A DNA stretch of 64,000 nt from Eubacterium sp. CAG:251 (GTDB taxonomy: Bacteria; Bacillota; Clostridia; Oscillospirales; Acutalibacteraceae): assembly GCA_000436835.1 (NCBI GenBank), contig FR889161.1, positions 120,890 to 184,889 on the forward strand, in the 5' to 3' direction. Below are positions 51,529-59,357 of the stretch, one piece after another. Made by a program: the position numbers and the translations under genes. Position 1 is the first letter of the stretch. Each line of letters opens with the position of its first letter. The notes under the pieces are model-generated. The model did no database searches. It was not told where the DNA came from and saw nothing but the letters and a program-made list of their open reading frames with translations.

Positions 51529-51575
51529 ATTCTTCAACCTTTCTGCCAAAACAGATTTCATATAAACTATACTTA

Positions 51576-51604
51576 ATTTTATATTATTGAGGGTATAAAG
51601 TCAA
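51576..51604 (-). promoter_or_regulatory. Promoter of the solute-binding lipoprotein gene
   Basis: On the minus strand TTGACT (51599-51604) and TAAAAT (51576-51581) with 17-base spacing. Confidence 0.8.
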
Positions 51605-51646
51605 CAAATTTATTTAATTAATCAAAAACTAATTTTATATGTGCGA

Positions 51647-51675
51647 TTGACAAATCAATATTATAAGAGTAAAAT
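51647..51675 (+). promoter_or_regulatory. Promoter of ilvA-ridA
   Basis: A perfect TTGACA (51647-51652) and TAAAAT (51670-51675) with 17-base spacing, 43 bases before the chosen ilvA start. Its -35 lies only 42 bases from the -35 of the divergent promoter. Confidence 0.82.
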
Positions 51676-51718
51676 GGCGAGTGAACATTATTTTATAGTT
51701 TATCAAGAGGAAAAAAAG

Positions 51719-52918
51719 ATGCTTACATTAGACAGAGTATACAAGGCTAAAAGAGTTTTATCTGAGGTCGTAAGGCAGACAGATATGATTCGTGCCAAAA
51801 ACATCAATTCTCAATGCGATGTTTATTTAAAAACGGAAAATTTGCAGGTTACAGGCTCGTTCAAGGTAAGAGGCTCATATTTTAAAATAAGCCAGCTTTC
51901 AGACGAGGAAAAGAAAAAAGGCGTTATCGCCTGCTCGGCAGGTAATCACGCTCAGGGTGTTGCTCTTGCGGCTACCAAAAACGGAATCAAGTCACTTATT
52001 TGCTTACCTGACGGCGCACCTATCAGCAAGGTTGAGGCTACAAAGCGCTACGGTGCTGATGTTTGCCTTGTAAAAGGTGTTTATGACGATGCCTACAATA
52101 AAGCAATCGAACTTCAAAAAGAAAAGGGATATACATTTATTCACCCGTTCAACGACCCTGATGTTATTGCAGGTCAGGGTACAATCGGTCTTGAAATTCT
52201 TGAACAGCTTCCGGATGTTGACGTTGTAGTTGTTCCAATCGGCGGCGGCGGACTTATTGCCGGTGTTGCATACACAATTAAGCAGATTAACCCTAATTGC
52301 AAGGTTTACGGCGTTCAGGCAGCAGGTGCTCCTTCTATGAAGAACAGCGTTGCCGACGGAAAAATTGAAACACTTAAAAATGTGCAAACTATTGCAGACG
52401 GTATTGCAGTTAAAACTCCCGGTACTAATACTTTTGAGCTTATTAAGAAGTATGTTGACGGTATTTATACAGTAAGCGATGACGAAATTGCTCTTGCAAT
52501 TCTTACTCTTATGGAACAGCAAAAGCTTGTTTCAGAGGGCGCAGGCGCAGTTCCTGTTGCAGCAGTTATGAACGGCAAAATTCCGGATATTGAGGGCAAA
52601 AAGGTCTGCTGTCTTGTATCGGGCGGTAATATTGATGTTACAATTCTTTCAAGAGTTATTGAAAGAGGACTTAAAATGGGCGGCAGAAGTGCGTCTATCA
52701 CTATTGCTCTTTCCGATAAGCCGGGTCAGCTTCTCGGCGTCAGCAAGATTGTTGCGGATAACGGGGCTAACGTTGTATCTGTTAATTATGACAGCACTGA
52801 CCTTGATATGAATATTACCGATTGCTATCTTAAACTCGGTATTGAAACAAGAAATTATCAGCATATTGTTCAAATTAAAAATGCACTTAAAGACGCAGGC
52901 TTTGAAGTTTGCGACTGA
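51719..52918 (+). CDS. ilvA: Threonine ammonia-lyase with ACT domain
   Basis: A 399-residue PLP enzyme that converts threonine to 2-oxobutanoate and ammonia. The PLP lysine is in LQVTGSFKVRG (~50); the phosphate loop is VPIGGGGLIAG; and SAGNHAQGVALA is also present. A C-terminal ACT domain (~325-399) with ITIALSDKPGQLL marks the short regulated form. I chose the ATG at 51719 behind AAGAGG; the frame runs on upstream to 51641 but the promoter -10 lies there. RidA follows 18 bases later. Confidence 0.95.
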   Translation: MLTLDRVYKAKRVLSEVVRQTDMIRAKNINSQCDVYLKTENLQVTGSFKVRGSYFKISQLSDEEKKKGVIACSAGNHAQGVALAATKNGIKSLICLPDGAPISKVEATKRYGADVCLVKGVYDDAYNKAIELQKEKGYTFIHPFNDPDVIAGQGTIGLEILEQLPDVDVVVVPIGGGGLIAGVAYTIKQINPNCKVYGVQAAGAPSMKNSVADGKIETLKNVQTIADGIAVKTPGTNTFELIKKYVDGIYTVSDDEIALAILTLMEQQKLVSEGAGAVPVAAVMNGKIPDIEGKKVCCLVSGGNIDVTILSRVIERGLKMGGRSASITIALSDKPGQLLGVSKIVADNGANVVSVNYDSTDLDMNITDCYLKLGIETRNYQHIVQIKNALKDAGFEVCD

Positions 52919-52936
52919 TTATAGGAGGGTTTTACA

Positions 52937-53308
52937 ATGGAATATGTATCAACTAAAAATGCGCCGGGTGCAATCGGTCCTTATTCACAGGCAGTAAAGG
53001 CAAACGGCTTGCTTTTCACTTCAGGTCAAATTGCAATAAATCCTGAAACTAATACAGTTGAGGCTAAAACTATTGAGGAACAAACACATCAGGTTTGCAA
53101 AAACCTTACTGCTGTTGTTGAGGCGGCAGGAACTACTATGGATAAGGTAGTTAAAACAGTTTGTTTCCTTGCAGATATCAATGATTTTGCAAAGTTTAAT
53201 GAGATTTACGGCACATACTTTACTTCAAAGCCGGCTCGTTCCTGCGTAGCAGTCAAGGATTTACCGAAGGGCGTTTTATGTGAGGTAGAAGTAATCGCTG
53301 AATTATAA
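52937..53308 (+). CDS. ridA: RidA 2-iminobutanoate/2-iminopropanoate deaminase
   Basis: A 123-residue YjgF/YER057c/UK114 protein that hydrolyses the reactive enamine/imine made by threonine dehydratase before it damages PLP enzymes. It shows APGAIGPYSQAVKANGLLFTSGQI, the GTTMDKVVKTVCFL segment, and the catalytic Arg in KPARSCVAVKDLPKG. ATG behind ATAGGAGGG. Co-transcription with ilvA makes direct biochemical sense. Confidence 0.97.
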   Translation: MEYVSTKNAPGAIGPYSQAVKANGLLFTSGQIAINPETNTVEAKTIEEQTHQVCKNLTAVVEAAGTTMDKVVKTVCFLADINDFAKFNEIYGTYFTSKPARSCVAVKDLPKGVLCEVEVIAEL

Positions 53309-53320
53309 TAAGCAGTATAG

Positions 53321-53356
53321 AAAATCCCGTGTTCGATTGAGCACGGGATTTTTTGT
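53321..53356 (+). terminator. Terminator of ilvA-ridA
   Basis: An 11-bp perfect stem AAAATCCCGTG/CACGGGATTTT with trailing T-run; also usable from the minus strand for the purine nucleoside phosphorylase gene. Confidence 0.92.
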
Positions 53357-53361
53357 TTGGA

Positions 53362-54180
53362 TTATATTTCTTTTATGATTTCTTTCATAAAAGCGGAAAA
53401 TTCCTTTTCAACCTTTTTGCCTGTTTCCATAACTTCAATATGGGTGAGAGGTTGATCGAGTATGCCTGCTGCCATATTCGTCATACACGAAACGCCCAAA
53501 ACTTTCATTCCGGCGTGCACTGCGGCAACAACTTCGGGAACGGTTGACATTCCGACTGCGTCTGCTCCTGCTACTCTTAAAAATCTTATTTCCGCCGGTG
53601 TCTCAAACATAGGACCCTTGCAGTAGCAATATACACCCTTGCGAATATTAAGACTGCATTTTTCAGCCGCCTTTTCTGCTTTTTTAATAAGTTCTTTGCT
53701 GTAAGCTTCGCTCATTGACGGAAAACGGGTGCCGAGCCTGTCATCATTTTTGCCAAACAATACACTTTCGCAAAACAAACCTATATGGTCTTTTATAATC
53801 ATTAAATCGCCCGGCTTATAGTCAAGGTTTACTGCGCCGGCAGCATTGGTTACTATATAATTTTCAATTCCCAAAAGCTGAAATACACGAACGGGAAGCG
53901 TAACTTCCTCTGCGCTGTAACCTTCATAAAGATGAAATCTGCCCTGCATTGCGACTATGCTTTTGCCTGCGATTTTGCCGAAAATCAGCTTTCCTGCGTG
54001 ACCGGGTACGGTAGATACAGGGAAATTAGGGATATCTTTATAGTCAAACTCAACCTCTTCTTCAATCTCTTTTGCAAAAGGTCCGAGTCCGCTTCCGAGA
54101 ACTATTGCTGTTTTGGGAATATTATTGATTTTTGATTTAATAAAATCAGCCGTTTGCTTTGCTTTGTCATAAAGGCTCAT
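53362..54180 (-). CDS. punA: Purine nucleoside phosphorylase
   Basis: A 272-residue trimeric-type PNP that splits (deoxy)guanosine and inosine with phosphate. It has VLGSGLGPFA (phosphate loop), VPGHAGKLIFG, MQGRFHLYEGY, VTNAAGAVNLDYKPGDLMIIKDHI and the purine-site GADAVGMSTVPEVVAA. The length and motifs match class II (DeoD-unlike) PNP. ATG behind AAAGAGGTG. Single gene. Confidence 0.95.
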   Translation of the reverse strand: MSLYDKAKQTADFIKSKINNIPKTAIVLGSGLGPFAKEIEEEVEFDYKDIPNFPVSTVPGHAGKLIFGKIAGKSIVAMQGRFHLYEGYSAEEVTLPVRVFQLLGIENYIVTNAAGAVNLDYKPGDLMIIKDHIGLFCESVLFGKNDDRLGTRFPSMSEAYSKELIKKAEKAAEKCSLNIRKGVYCYCKGPMFETPAEIRFLRVAGADAVGMSTVPEVVAAVHAGMKVLGVSCMTNMAAGILDQPLTHIEVMETGKKVEKEFSAFMKEIIKEI

Positions 54181-54293
54181 ATTTTACACCTCTTTAGGAA
54201 ATTCTATAATTAGATAATATACTAATATTCGAAAAAAATCAAATATAGACAATTTTTTCATAAAATTTCTAAAAAAATCTGTAAATCCGCCGA

Positions 54294-54321
54294 TTGACAG
54301 CTGGTTTTAGAGTGATATACT
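54294..54321 (+). promoter_or_regulatory. Promoter of lrgAB
   Basis: A perfect TTGACA (54294-54299) and TATACT (54316-54321) with 16-base spacing. Confidence 0.82.
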
Positions 54322-54358
54322 AATAAACCGTAATTTTATTTTGGTTTGGTGAAAAATA

Positions 54359-54739
54359 TTGAAGTATGTAAAGCAATTTTTAATCATTCTTTTGATTTCG
54401 TTTATAGGCGAAGGGCTTAATTATCTGATTCCCGCTCCTGTTCCGGCAAGTATTTACGGAATGGTGATTTTATTTGTTTGCCTTTGCACAAAGGTCGTTA
54501 AGCTTGACGATGTTAAAGATACGGGAATGTTTCTTATTGAAATTATGCCGCTTATGTTTATTCCTGCAGGTGTAGGTCTTATGAAAAGTTGGGGAGTTTT
54601 AAAACCGCTTGTAGTTCCTGTGCTTGCCATAACAGTTGTTTCTCTAATCGCAGTTATGGCTGTCAGCGGTCGTGTTTCTCAAAAAATTATTGTAAAAAAT
54701 GATAAAAAAGGAGAAAGCGAGGGCGCTTTAAATGAATAA
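54359..54739 (+). CDS. lrgA: LrgA/CidA-type membrane protein
   Basis: A 126-residue protein with four hydrophobic segments (holin-like topology) and family motifs near GEGLNYLIPAPVPASIYGMVILF and LIEIMPLMFIPAGVGLM. LrgAB/CidAB modulate murein hydrolase activity and carry pyruvate in some species. It starts with TTG and overlaps lrgB by 8 bases, as expected for a pair acting together. No LytSR two-component genes are adjacent. Confidence 0.92.
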   Translation: MKYVKQFLIILLISFIGEGLNYLIPAPVPASIYGMVILFVCLCTKVVKLDDVKDTGMFLIEIMPLMFIPAGVGLMKSWGVLKPLVVPVLAITVVSLIAVMAVSGRVSQKIIVKNDKKGESEGALNE

Positions 54740-55424
54740 TTTTTTTGAAAGCTCCGCTTTTTTAGGGGTTGCCGTCAGTCTTTTGTCATACGCTCTCGGC
54801 TCGTTTTTAAAGAAAAAGTTTAAAACCGGCATTTTTAACCCATTGCTTATTTCTATTATAATTACAATAGTTTTTCTTTTGACTTGCAATATTGATTATG
54901 ATACGTATAATGACGGCGCAAAATATTTGAGTTGGCTTTTAACCCCGGCGACAGTTTGCCTTGCAATTCCGCTTTATCAGCAAATTGAACTTTTGAAGAA
55001 AAATCATAAGGCTGTGCTTGTCGGTATTCTGTCAGGCGTTTTAACAAGCCTTACAACAATTATGATTTTGGCATTTATTTTTAAACTTTCGCACAAAGAA
55101 TATGTAACGATGCTTCCTAAATCTATCACTACCGCTATAGGAATAGGAGTCAGTGAAGAACTTGGAGGATATGTTACAATTACTGTTGCGGTCATTATTT
55201 TAACCGGAGTTCTCGGCAATATTTTAGCAGAAGGAATTTGTAAGCTGTTTAAAATCAATCACCCAATCGCAAAGGGTATTGCAATAGGCACTGCTTCTCA
55301 CGCAATAGGAACGGCTAAGGCTATGGAACTCGGCGAGATTGAGGGCGCTATGAGCAGTCTTTCAATCGCAGTATCAGGTATACTTACGGTAGTCGGTTCA
55401 ATAGGCTTTGCAAAAATCATATAA
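54732..55424 (+). CDS. lrgB: LrgB/CidB-type membrane protein
   Basis: A 230-residue multi-pass protein with the family core PKSITTAIGIGVSEELGG and a GTASHAIGTAKAMELGEIEGAMSSLS stretch near 185-215. Partner of LrgA. ATG behind AAAGGAGAAAG within lrgA. A hairpin terminator follows the stop by about ten bases. Confidence 0.94.
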   Translation: MNNFFESSAFLGVAVSLLSYALGSFLKKKFKTGIFNPLLISIIITIVFLLTCNIDYDTYNDGAKYLSWLLTPATVCLAIPLYQQIELLKKNHKAVLVGILSGVLTSLTTIMILAFIFKLSHKEYVTMLPKSITTAIGIGVSEELGGYVTITVAVIILTGVLGNILAEGICKLFKINHPIAKGIAIGTASHAIGTAKAMELGEIEGAMSSLSIAVSGILTVVGSIGFAKII

Positions 55425-55425
55425 G

Positions 55426-55458
55426 AAAAATCCCAAGACAAAAAATCTTGGGATTTTT
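55426..55458. terminator. Terminator after lrgB
   Basis: A 13-bp perfect stem AAAAATCCCAAGA/TCTTGGGATTTTT with a 7-base loop; symmetric, so it can also end the minus-strand lipoprotein gene. Confidence 0.9.
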
Positions 55459-55478
55459 GTATTTTGAGGAGGAAAATC

Positions 55479-55503
55479 GTAGGGGCGACCATTGGTCGCC
55501 CGC
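55479..55503. repeat. REP-like palindrome (GTAGGGGCGACC type)
   Basis: GGGCGACC-ATT-GGTCGCCC (55483-55501), within a CGTAGGGGCGACC...GGTCGCCCGC unit. It is GC-rich in an AT-rich setting. This pattern is common as a dispersed intergenic repeat in Ruminococcaceae and other bacteria (from memory). Only one copy is visible in this window. Confidence 0.7.
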
Positions 55504-55530
55504 TACTCAAACACATATTTTCTTTTAATG

Positions 55531-55830
55531 TTAATCTAAAGCGTCCGATACGGCGTCGCCTGCTTTGTCAACTGCGCCGCCTACACCGTCGGCAACGTCA
55601 TTTGCGCCCTTGCCGATGTCGTCACCGACCTTGTCAGCCTTTTCTCCCGCCTTGCTAACTGCACTGCTTGCTTCGCTTTCTGCTTTATCTGTTGTATTTG
55701 TATCGCTTACGGTGGTTTGGCTTGAAGGGAGAGTGGTTGTTGTTATATCGTTTTTGTTATTTGCACATCCCATAAATACTGTTGCAATAACGGCAATTGC
55801 TATTGCTATGATTAATATTTTACTGTTCAT
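55531..55830 (-). CDS. Small lipoprotein with amphipathic tail
   Basis: A 99-residue protein. A lipoprotein signal peptide (VFMGC, Cys near 22) is followed by a Ser/Thr-rich linker (~27-45) and a tail of DxxG/A-rich repeats (GEKADKVGDDIGKGANDVADGVGGAVDKAGDAVSD), which could be an amphipathic helix, as in LEA or YtxH-like proteins. ATG behind AAAGGAAG. It follows ypeB by 53 bases on the same strand and may share its transcript. The function is unknown. Confidence 0.8.
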   Translation of the reverse strand: MNSKILIIAIAIAVIATVFMGCANNKNDITTTTLPSSQTTVSDTNTTDKAESEASSAVSKAGEKADKVGDDIGKGANDVADGVGGAVDKAGDAVSDALD

Positions 55831-55883
55831 AATGAAAACTTCCTTTCGCTTTTATTATTATCGCTTTTGTTTTGTTTATTCAA

Positions 55884-57209
55884 TTATTTTGTCAGCGTTC
55901 CGCCGTCGGAATAAAGAAGAAGCATAATATTTTCCTCATATCCCTTGTCGGCATTGATATAAATTAAAACTTCTTCTTTTGTGTCGTTGCTTTTGCATCT
56001 AAACTCGTAGCAATTTACTTCGTTTCCGCTTTCCTTTGGGATGACGCATCTTTTGCTATTTATAACTTTAAGATTTTTTGATAATTTGCTTTGCGCTTGC
56101 TCTTTTGTAAGCTTGCAGTTAAAGGCTTTTCTTTTTATGTGGTTTGTTAAATATCCTTGTGCTTCAAGCGATACGATTTTACCGTTATCCATTGAAACTC
56201 CGACCTTGATTAAATCGGAATAATAAGTGATGTCATCTTTTTTATAAGCAAAATTTATTACGCAAACATTGTTGTTAATTGCATAATATGTGTTTGCCAT
56301 ATTTTTGTAGCCGATATTTTTAAGATAGCTTTGGGCAAGATTTATTGCATTGTCCTTGTCGATTGAAAAACGGTTGATTTTGCCGCCGTAAAGCACATAG
56401 GCAACATAGCCTCCGTTTTTTGTTATTCCTGCCGTTTTTTGAGAGTAGGTGAAGGTGTAGCACGGCATATTGCCTGCATCTTCGCCCGAATAGATTGCTT
56501 CGCTGATGTTGCAGCCGAGTGCCCTTGCCGCAATTTCTCTTGCGTTTTCACGGCTTATATGCTCGGCGTTTTTTAAAAGCTGAGATTTACGGTTTAAAAC
56601 TGCATCGGCAAACGGACCGTCATAAAGGAGAGTCGGGTAGTCCTTGAAAACTTTTGACGTTGCCGAAAAACTGTTTGAAAGGGAAGATACGTTGACGTTT
56701 TTTGCCTTTAAATCGTCTGTGTCAATGTCTGCGCCGTTATTTGCTATTGTTGCCATATTGCTGACGGATTCGTTTAACTTTTGCGCATAATTTAAAAGTT
56801 TGTTAAGATTTTGGTGTTCTTCGGTGCTTATTGTTTGGCTTGAAGCGATTTTGTTTGCGATATATGATGCATAGTCGCTTGATTGGGTTATGAATTTGTA
56901 TGTTGAGCCTAAATTCATTTGCTCAATCGGAAGCCTTGAAAGCGCATCTTTCGCCTGCGAACATTCGGCATATAAATCCTTGCTTATATCCATAAGCATT
57001 TTGTCGGAATTTGAATAAATTGATTTAGTTAAATTTGTTTCTATCGAGTCGAGATTTTCCGAAAGTTCATTAAGGCTTTGCTGATAATTTAATTCAAGCT
57101 GCGCTTTGTATGAATTTGCTGTTGTCATATTGATTATTGCCCTGCTTGAAAGTAACAGCGCAAAAGCAATGGCGTATGAAAACAGTCTTATATAACCTCT
57201 TTTTGTCAT
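55884..57209 (-). CDS. ypeB: Spore germination protein YpeB
   Basis: A 441-residue YpeB. The N-terminal membrane segment (~7-25) is followed by a helical extracytoplasmic region (~30-190) and three PepSY-like repeats (~195-441) with ENAREIAARALGC, NAINLAQSYLKNIGY and TKEQAQSKLSKNLKV. YpeB protects and localises the cortex-lytic enzyme SleB in spores. No sleB lies beside it here, although the two are usually adjacent. ATG behind ACGGAGGT. It implies a spore-forming lineage. Confidence 0.9.
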   Translation of the reverse strand: MTKRGYIRLFSYAIAFALLLSSRAIINMTTANSYKAQLELNYQQSLNELSENLDSIETNLTKSIYSNSDKMLMDISKDLYAECSQAKDALSRLPIEQMNLGSTYKFITQSSDYASYIANKIASSQTISTEEHQNLNKLLNYAQKLNESVSNMATIANNGADIDTDDLKAKNVNVSSLSNSFSATSKVFKDYPTLLYDGPFADAVLNRKSQLLKNAEHISRENAREIAARALGCNISEAIYSGEDAGNMPCYTFTYSQKTAGITKNGGYVAYVLYGGKINRFSIDKDNAINLAQSYLKNIGYKNMANTYYAINNNVCVINFAYKKDDITYYSDLIKVGVSMDNGKIVSLEAQGYLTNHIKRKAFNCKLTKEQAQSKLSKNLKVINSKRCVIPKESGNEVNCYEFRCKSNDTKEEVLIYINADKGYEENIMLLLYSDGGTLTK

Positions 57210-57289
57210 TTCAATTACCTCCGTTTTATATTTTTGCCTTATTTTTCAAAAACATTCAAAAAAATGTTTTATTGTTATATTATTTGTGC

Positions 57290-57295
57290 TATAAT
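57290..57295 (+). promoter_or_regulatory. Extended -10 of the proBA promoter
   Basis: TGCTATAAT (57287-57295) is an extended -10 with no good -35 at 17 bases. The gap also holds AAAACATT/AATGTTTT (57249-57270), a perfect 8-bp inverted repeat. Confidence 0.55.
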
Positions 57296-57331
57296 GACAA
57301 TTAATTGTAATTAATATGGAGTAGTAGAATT

Positions 57332-58129
57332 ATGGCAAAGGCAGAAGGAAAAAAGAGAATAGTTGTTAAGGTGGGCACATCAACCTTAACTCATAAAACC
57401 GGCAAAACAAATATTGCAAGGCTTTCAAAACTTGCGTCGGTGCTTTCTGATTTAAAAAATGAGGGGCACGAGATAGTTCTTGTTTCAAGCGGCGCTATTG
57501 CAGTCGGCTGGTCAAAGCTTGGACTGAGCGAAAAACCGAAAACCGTTCAGGGCTTGCAGGCTTCTGCGGCAGTAGGGCAGTGTGAGCTTATGTTTCTTTA
57601 TGATAAGCTTTTCTCGGAATATACGGTTACGGTAAGTCAGCTTCTTTTCTCTGCCGATACTCTTCAAAATCATGAGGAAAAGGAACATTTGGTTGATACA
57701 TTTAATCAACTTCTTGATTACGGCGCATTGCCGATTATCAACGAAAACGACTCGGTTTATATTGAGGAGCTTTTAAACGGTGATAATGACTGTTTAAGTG
57801 CAATGGTTGCTACTCTTATAAATGCAGATTTGCTAATTATGCTTACCGATACTCACGGTCTTTACGATTCAAACCCTAATGAAAACGAAAATGCGAAATT
57901 GATAAATGTTGTTGACGAGATTAATGATGATATTTATTCAATCGCCGGCGGCGCAAGCGAAAAGGGTACGGGCGGTTTCCAAACTAAGATTAAAGCCGCA
58001 GAGATTGCAACGAGCGAGGGAATTCCGGTCATTATTATGAACGGTGAAAAGCCGACCGATTTATACAAGGTGCTTTCAGGCGAAAGCATAGGCACATATT
58101 TCAAGGCAAAGGGTGATGAGAATGCTTGA
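57332..58129 (+). CDS. proB: Glutamate 5-kinase, short form
   Basis: A 265-residue amino-acid kinase that phosphorylates glutamate as the first step of proline synthesis. It has VVKVGTSTLTH, LVSSGAIAVGW, a PIINENDSV segment, LSAMVATLINADLLIMLTDTHGLYD, and GTGGFQTKIKAAEIA. It lacks the C-terminal PUA domain of the 367-residue E. coli enzyme. ATG behind TATGGAG. It overlaps proA. Confidence 0.95.
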   Translation: MAKAEGKKRIVVKVGTSTLTHKTGKTNIARLSKLASVLSDLKNEGHEIVLVSSGAIAVGWSKLGLSEKPKTVQGLQASAAVGQCELMFLYDKLFSEYTVTVSQLLFSADTLQNHEEKEHLVDTFNQLLDYGALPIINENDSVYIEELLNGDNDCLSAMVATLINADLLIMLTDTHGLYDSNPNENENAKLINVVDEINDDIYSIAGGASEKGTGGFQTKIKAAEIATSEGIPVIIMNGEKPTDLYKVLSGESIGTYFKAKGDENA

Positions 58130-59357
58130 ACAATTGGGAATTAATGCAAAAACGGCTTCGGCTGATTTAGTCGGTGCTTCAACAGAGCTTAAAAATAAAG
58201 CACTTGGTGCTATTGCAAACGCACTTATCCAAAATGCGCAAAAAATTATTGACGCCAATAAAATTGACTATGATTCGCAGTTAGGTATTCTTGACAGCGG
58301 TATGCTTGACCGCCTTATGCTTAATCTTGACAGGATTAAGGGTATGGCAGACGGTTGCAGGCAGGTTATGGCACTTGATGACCCTTGCGGCAGAGTGCTT
58401 GAAACTGTTGAAAGACCCAACGGTCTTGTGATTAAAAAGGTAAGCTGTCCTATGGGTGTTATCGGTATTATTTACGAGGCAAGACCTAATGTTACCGCCG
58501 ACGCTGCTGCTCTTTGCCTGAAAAGCGGAAATGCCGTTATTCTTCGTGGCGGTAAAGAGGCTATTCATTCAAATATTGCCATATCCGACATAATGCGTGA
58601 AGCAGTTAAAAGCGTAGGGCTTGATGAAAATGTTATTCAACTTGTTCACGATACCTCAAGGGAATCGTCAACTGAGCTTATGAGAATGAAGGGCACACTT
58701 GATTGCCTTATTCCGAGAGGAAGCAAAAGGCTTATTCAGGCTGTTGTTGAAAATGCGAGCGTTCCCGTTATTGAAACAGGCTCAGGCAATTGCCATATTT
58801 ATGTTGACGAAAGTGCAGATATCAATATGGCGGCAAATATTATTTTTAATGCAAAAACACAGCGTATAGGTGTTTGCAATGCGTGCGAAAGCCTTGTTAT
58901 TCACGAAAATATTATTAAAAAGGCTTTGCCGGCAATTAAGGCAAGGCTTGATGAAAAAAATGTTACCATTCGTGGCGACGAAAAGGCGAGAGAAGCTTGC
59001 CCCGGTATTGAGGCGGCAAGCGAGGAGGATTTCGGCACCGAATATCTTGATTATATTATCAGCGTTAAAACCGTATCAAGCCTTGATGAGGCGATAGCGC
59101 ATATCAATAAATATTCCACGGGTCATTCTGAGGCTATAATTACGGAAAATAAGGAGAATGCAGATAAGTTTATGATGCTTATTGACTCCTCCTCCGTATA
59201 TCATAATGCTTCCACAAGATTTACCGACGGCGGCGAATTTGGATTGGGAGCAGAAATCGGTATTTCTACCCAAAAGCTTCATGCAAGAGGACCTATGGGG
59301 CTTAGAGAACTTACAACTACTAAATATTTAGTTTACGGAGACGGACAAATCAGATGA
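58122..59357 (+). CDS. proA: Glutamate-5-semialdehyde dehydrogenase
   Basis: A 411-residue enzyme that reduces gamma-glutamyl phosphate for proline synthesis. It has GVIGIIYEARPNVTADAAALCLKSGNA, LIPRGSKRLI, the catalytic Cys in RIGVCNACESLVIHE, and FTDGGEFGLGAEIGISTQKLHARGPMG. The start is the ATG at 58122, eight bases after AAAGGG; ATG 58116 and GTG 58113 are in frame but too close to the site. The stop overlaps the next gene by 4 bases. Confidence 0.96.
   Translation: MLEQLGINAKTASADLVGASTELKNKALGAIANALIQNAQKIIDANKIDYDSQLGILDSGMLDRLMLNLDRIKGMADGCRQVMALDDPCGRVLETVERPNGLVIKKVSCPMGVIGIIYEARPNVTADAAALCLKSGNAVILRGGKEAIHSNIAISDIMREAVKSVGLDENVIQLVHDTSRESSTELMRMKGTLDCLIPRGSKRLIQAVVENASVPVIETGSGNCHIYVDESADINMAANIIFNAKTQRIGVCNACESLVIHENIIKKALPAIKARLDEKNVTIRGDEKAREACPGIEAASEEDFGTEYLDYIISVKTVSSLDEAIAHINKYSTGHSEAIITENKENADKFMMLIDSSSVYHNASTRFTDGGEFGLGAEIGISTQKLHARGPMGLRELTTTKYLVYGDGQIR

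Noticed and set aside
55479..55503. CRISPR repeat
   Set aside because: A single palindromic unit with no spacers or further copies.
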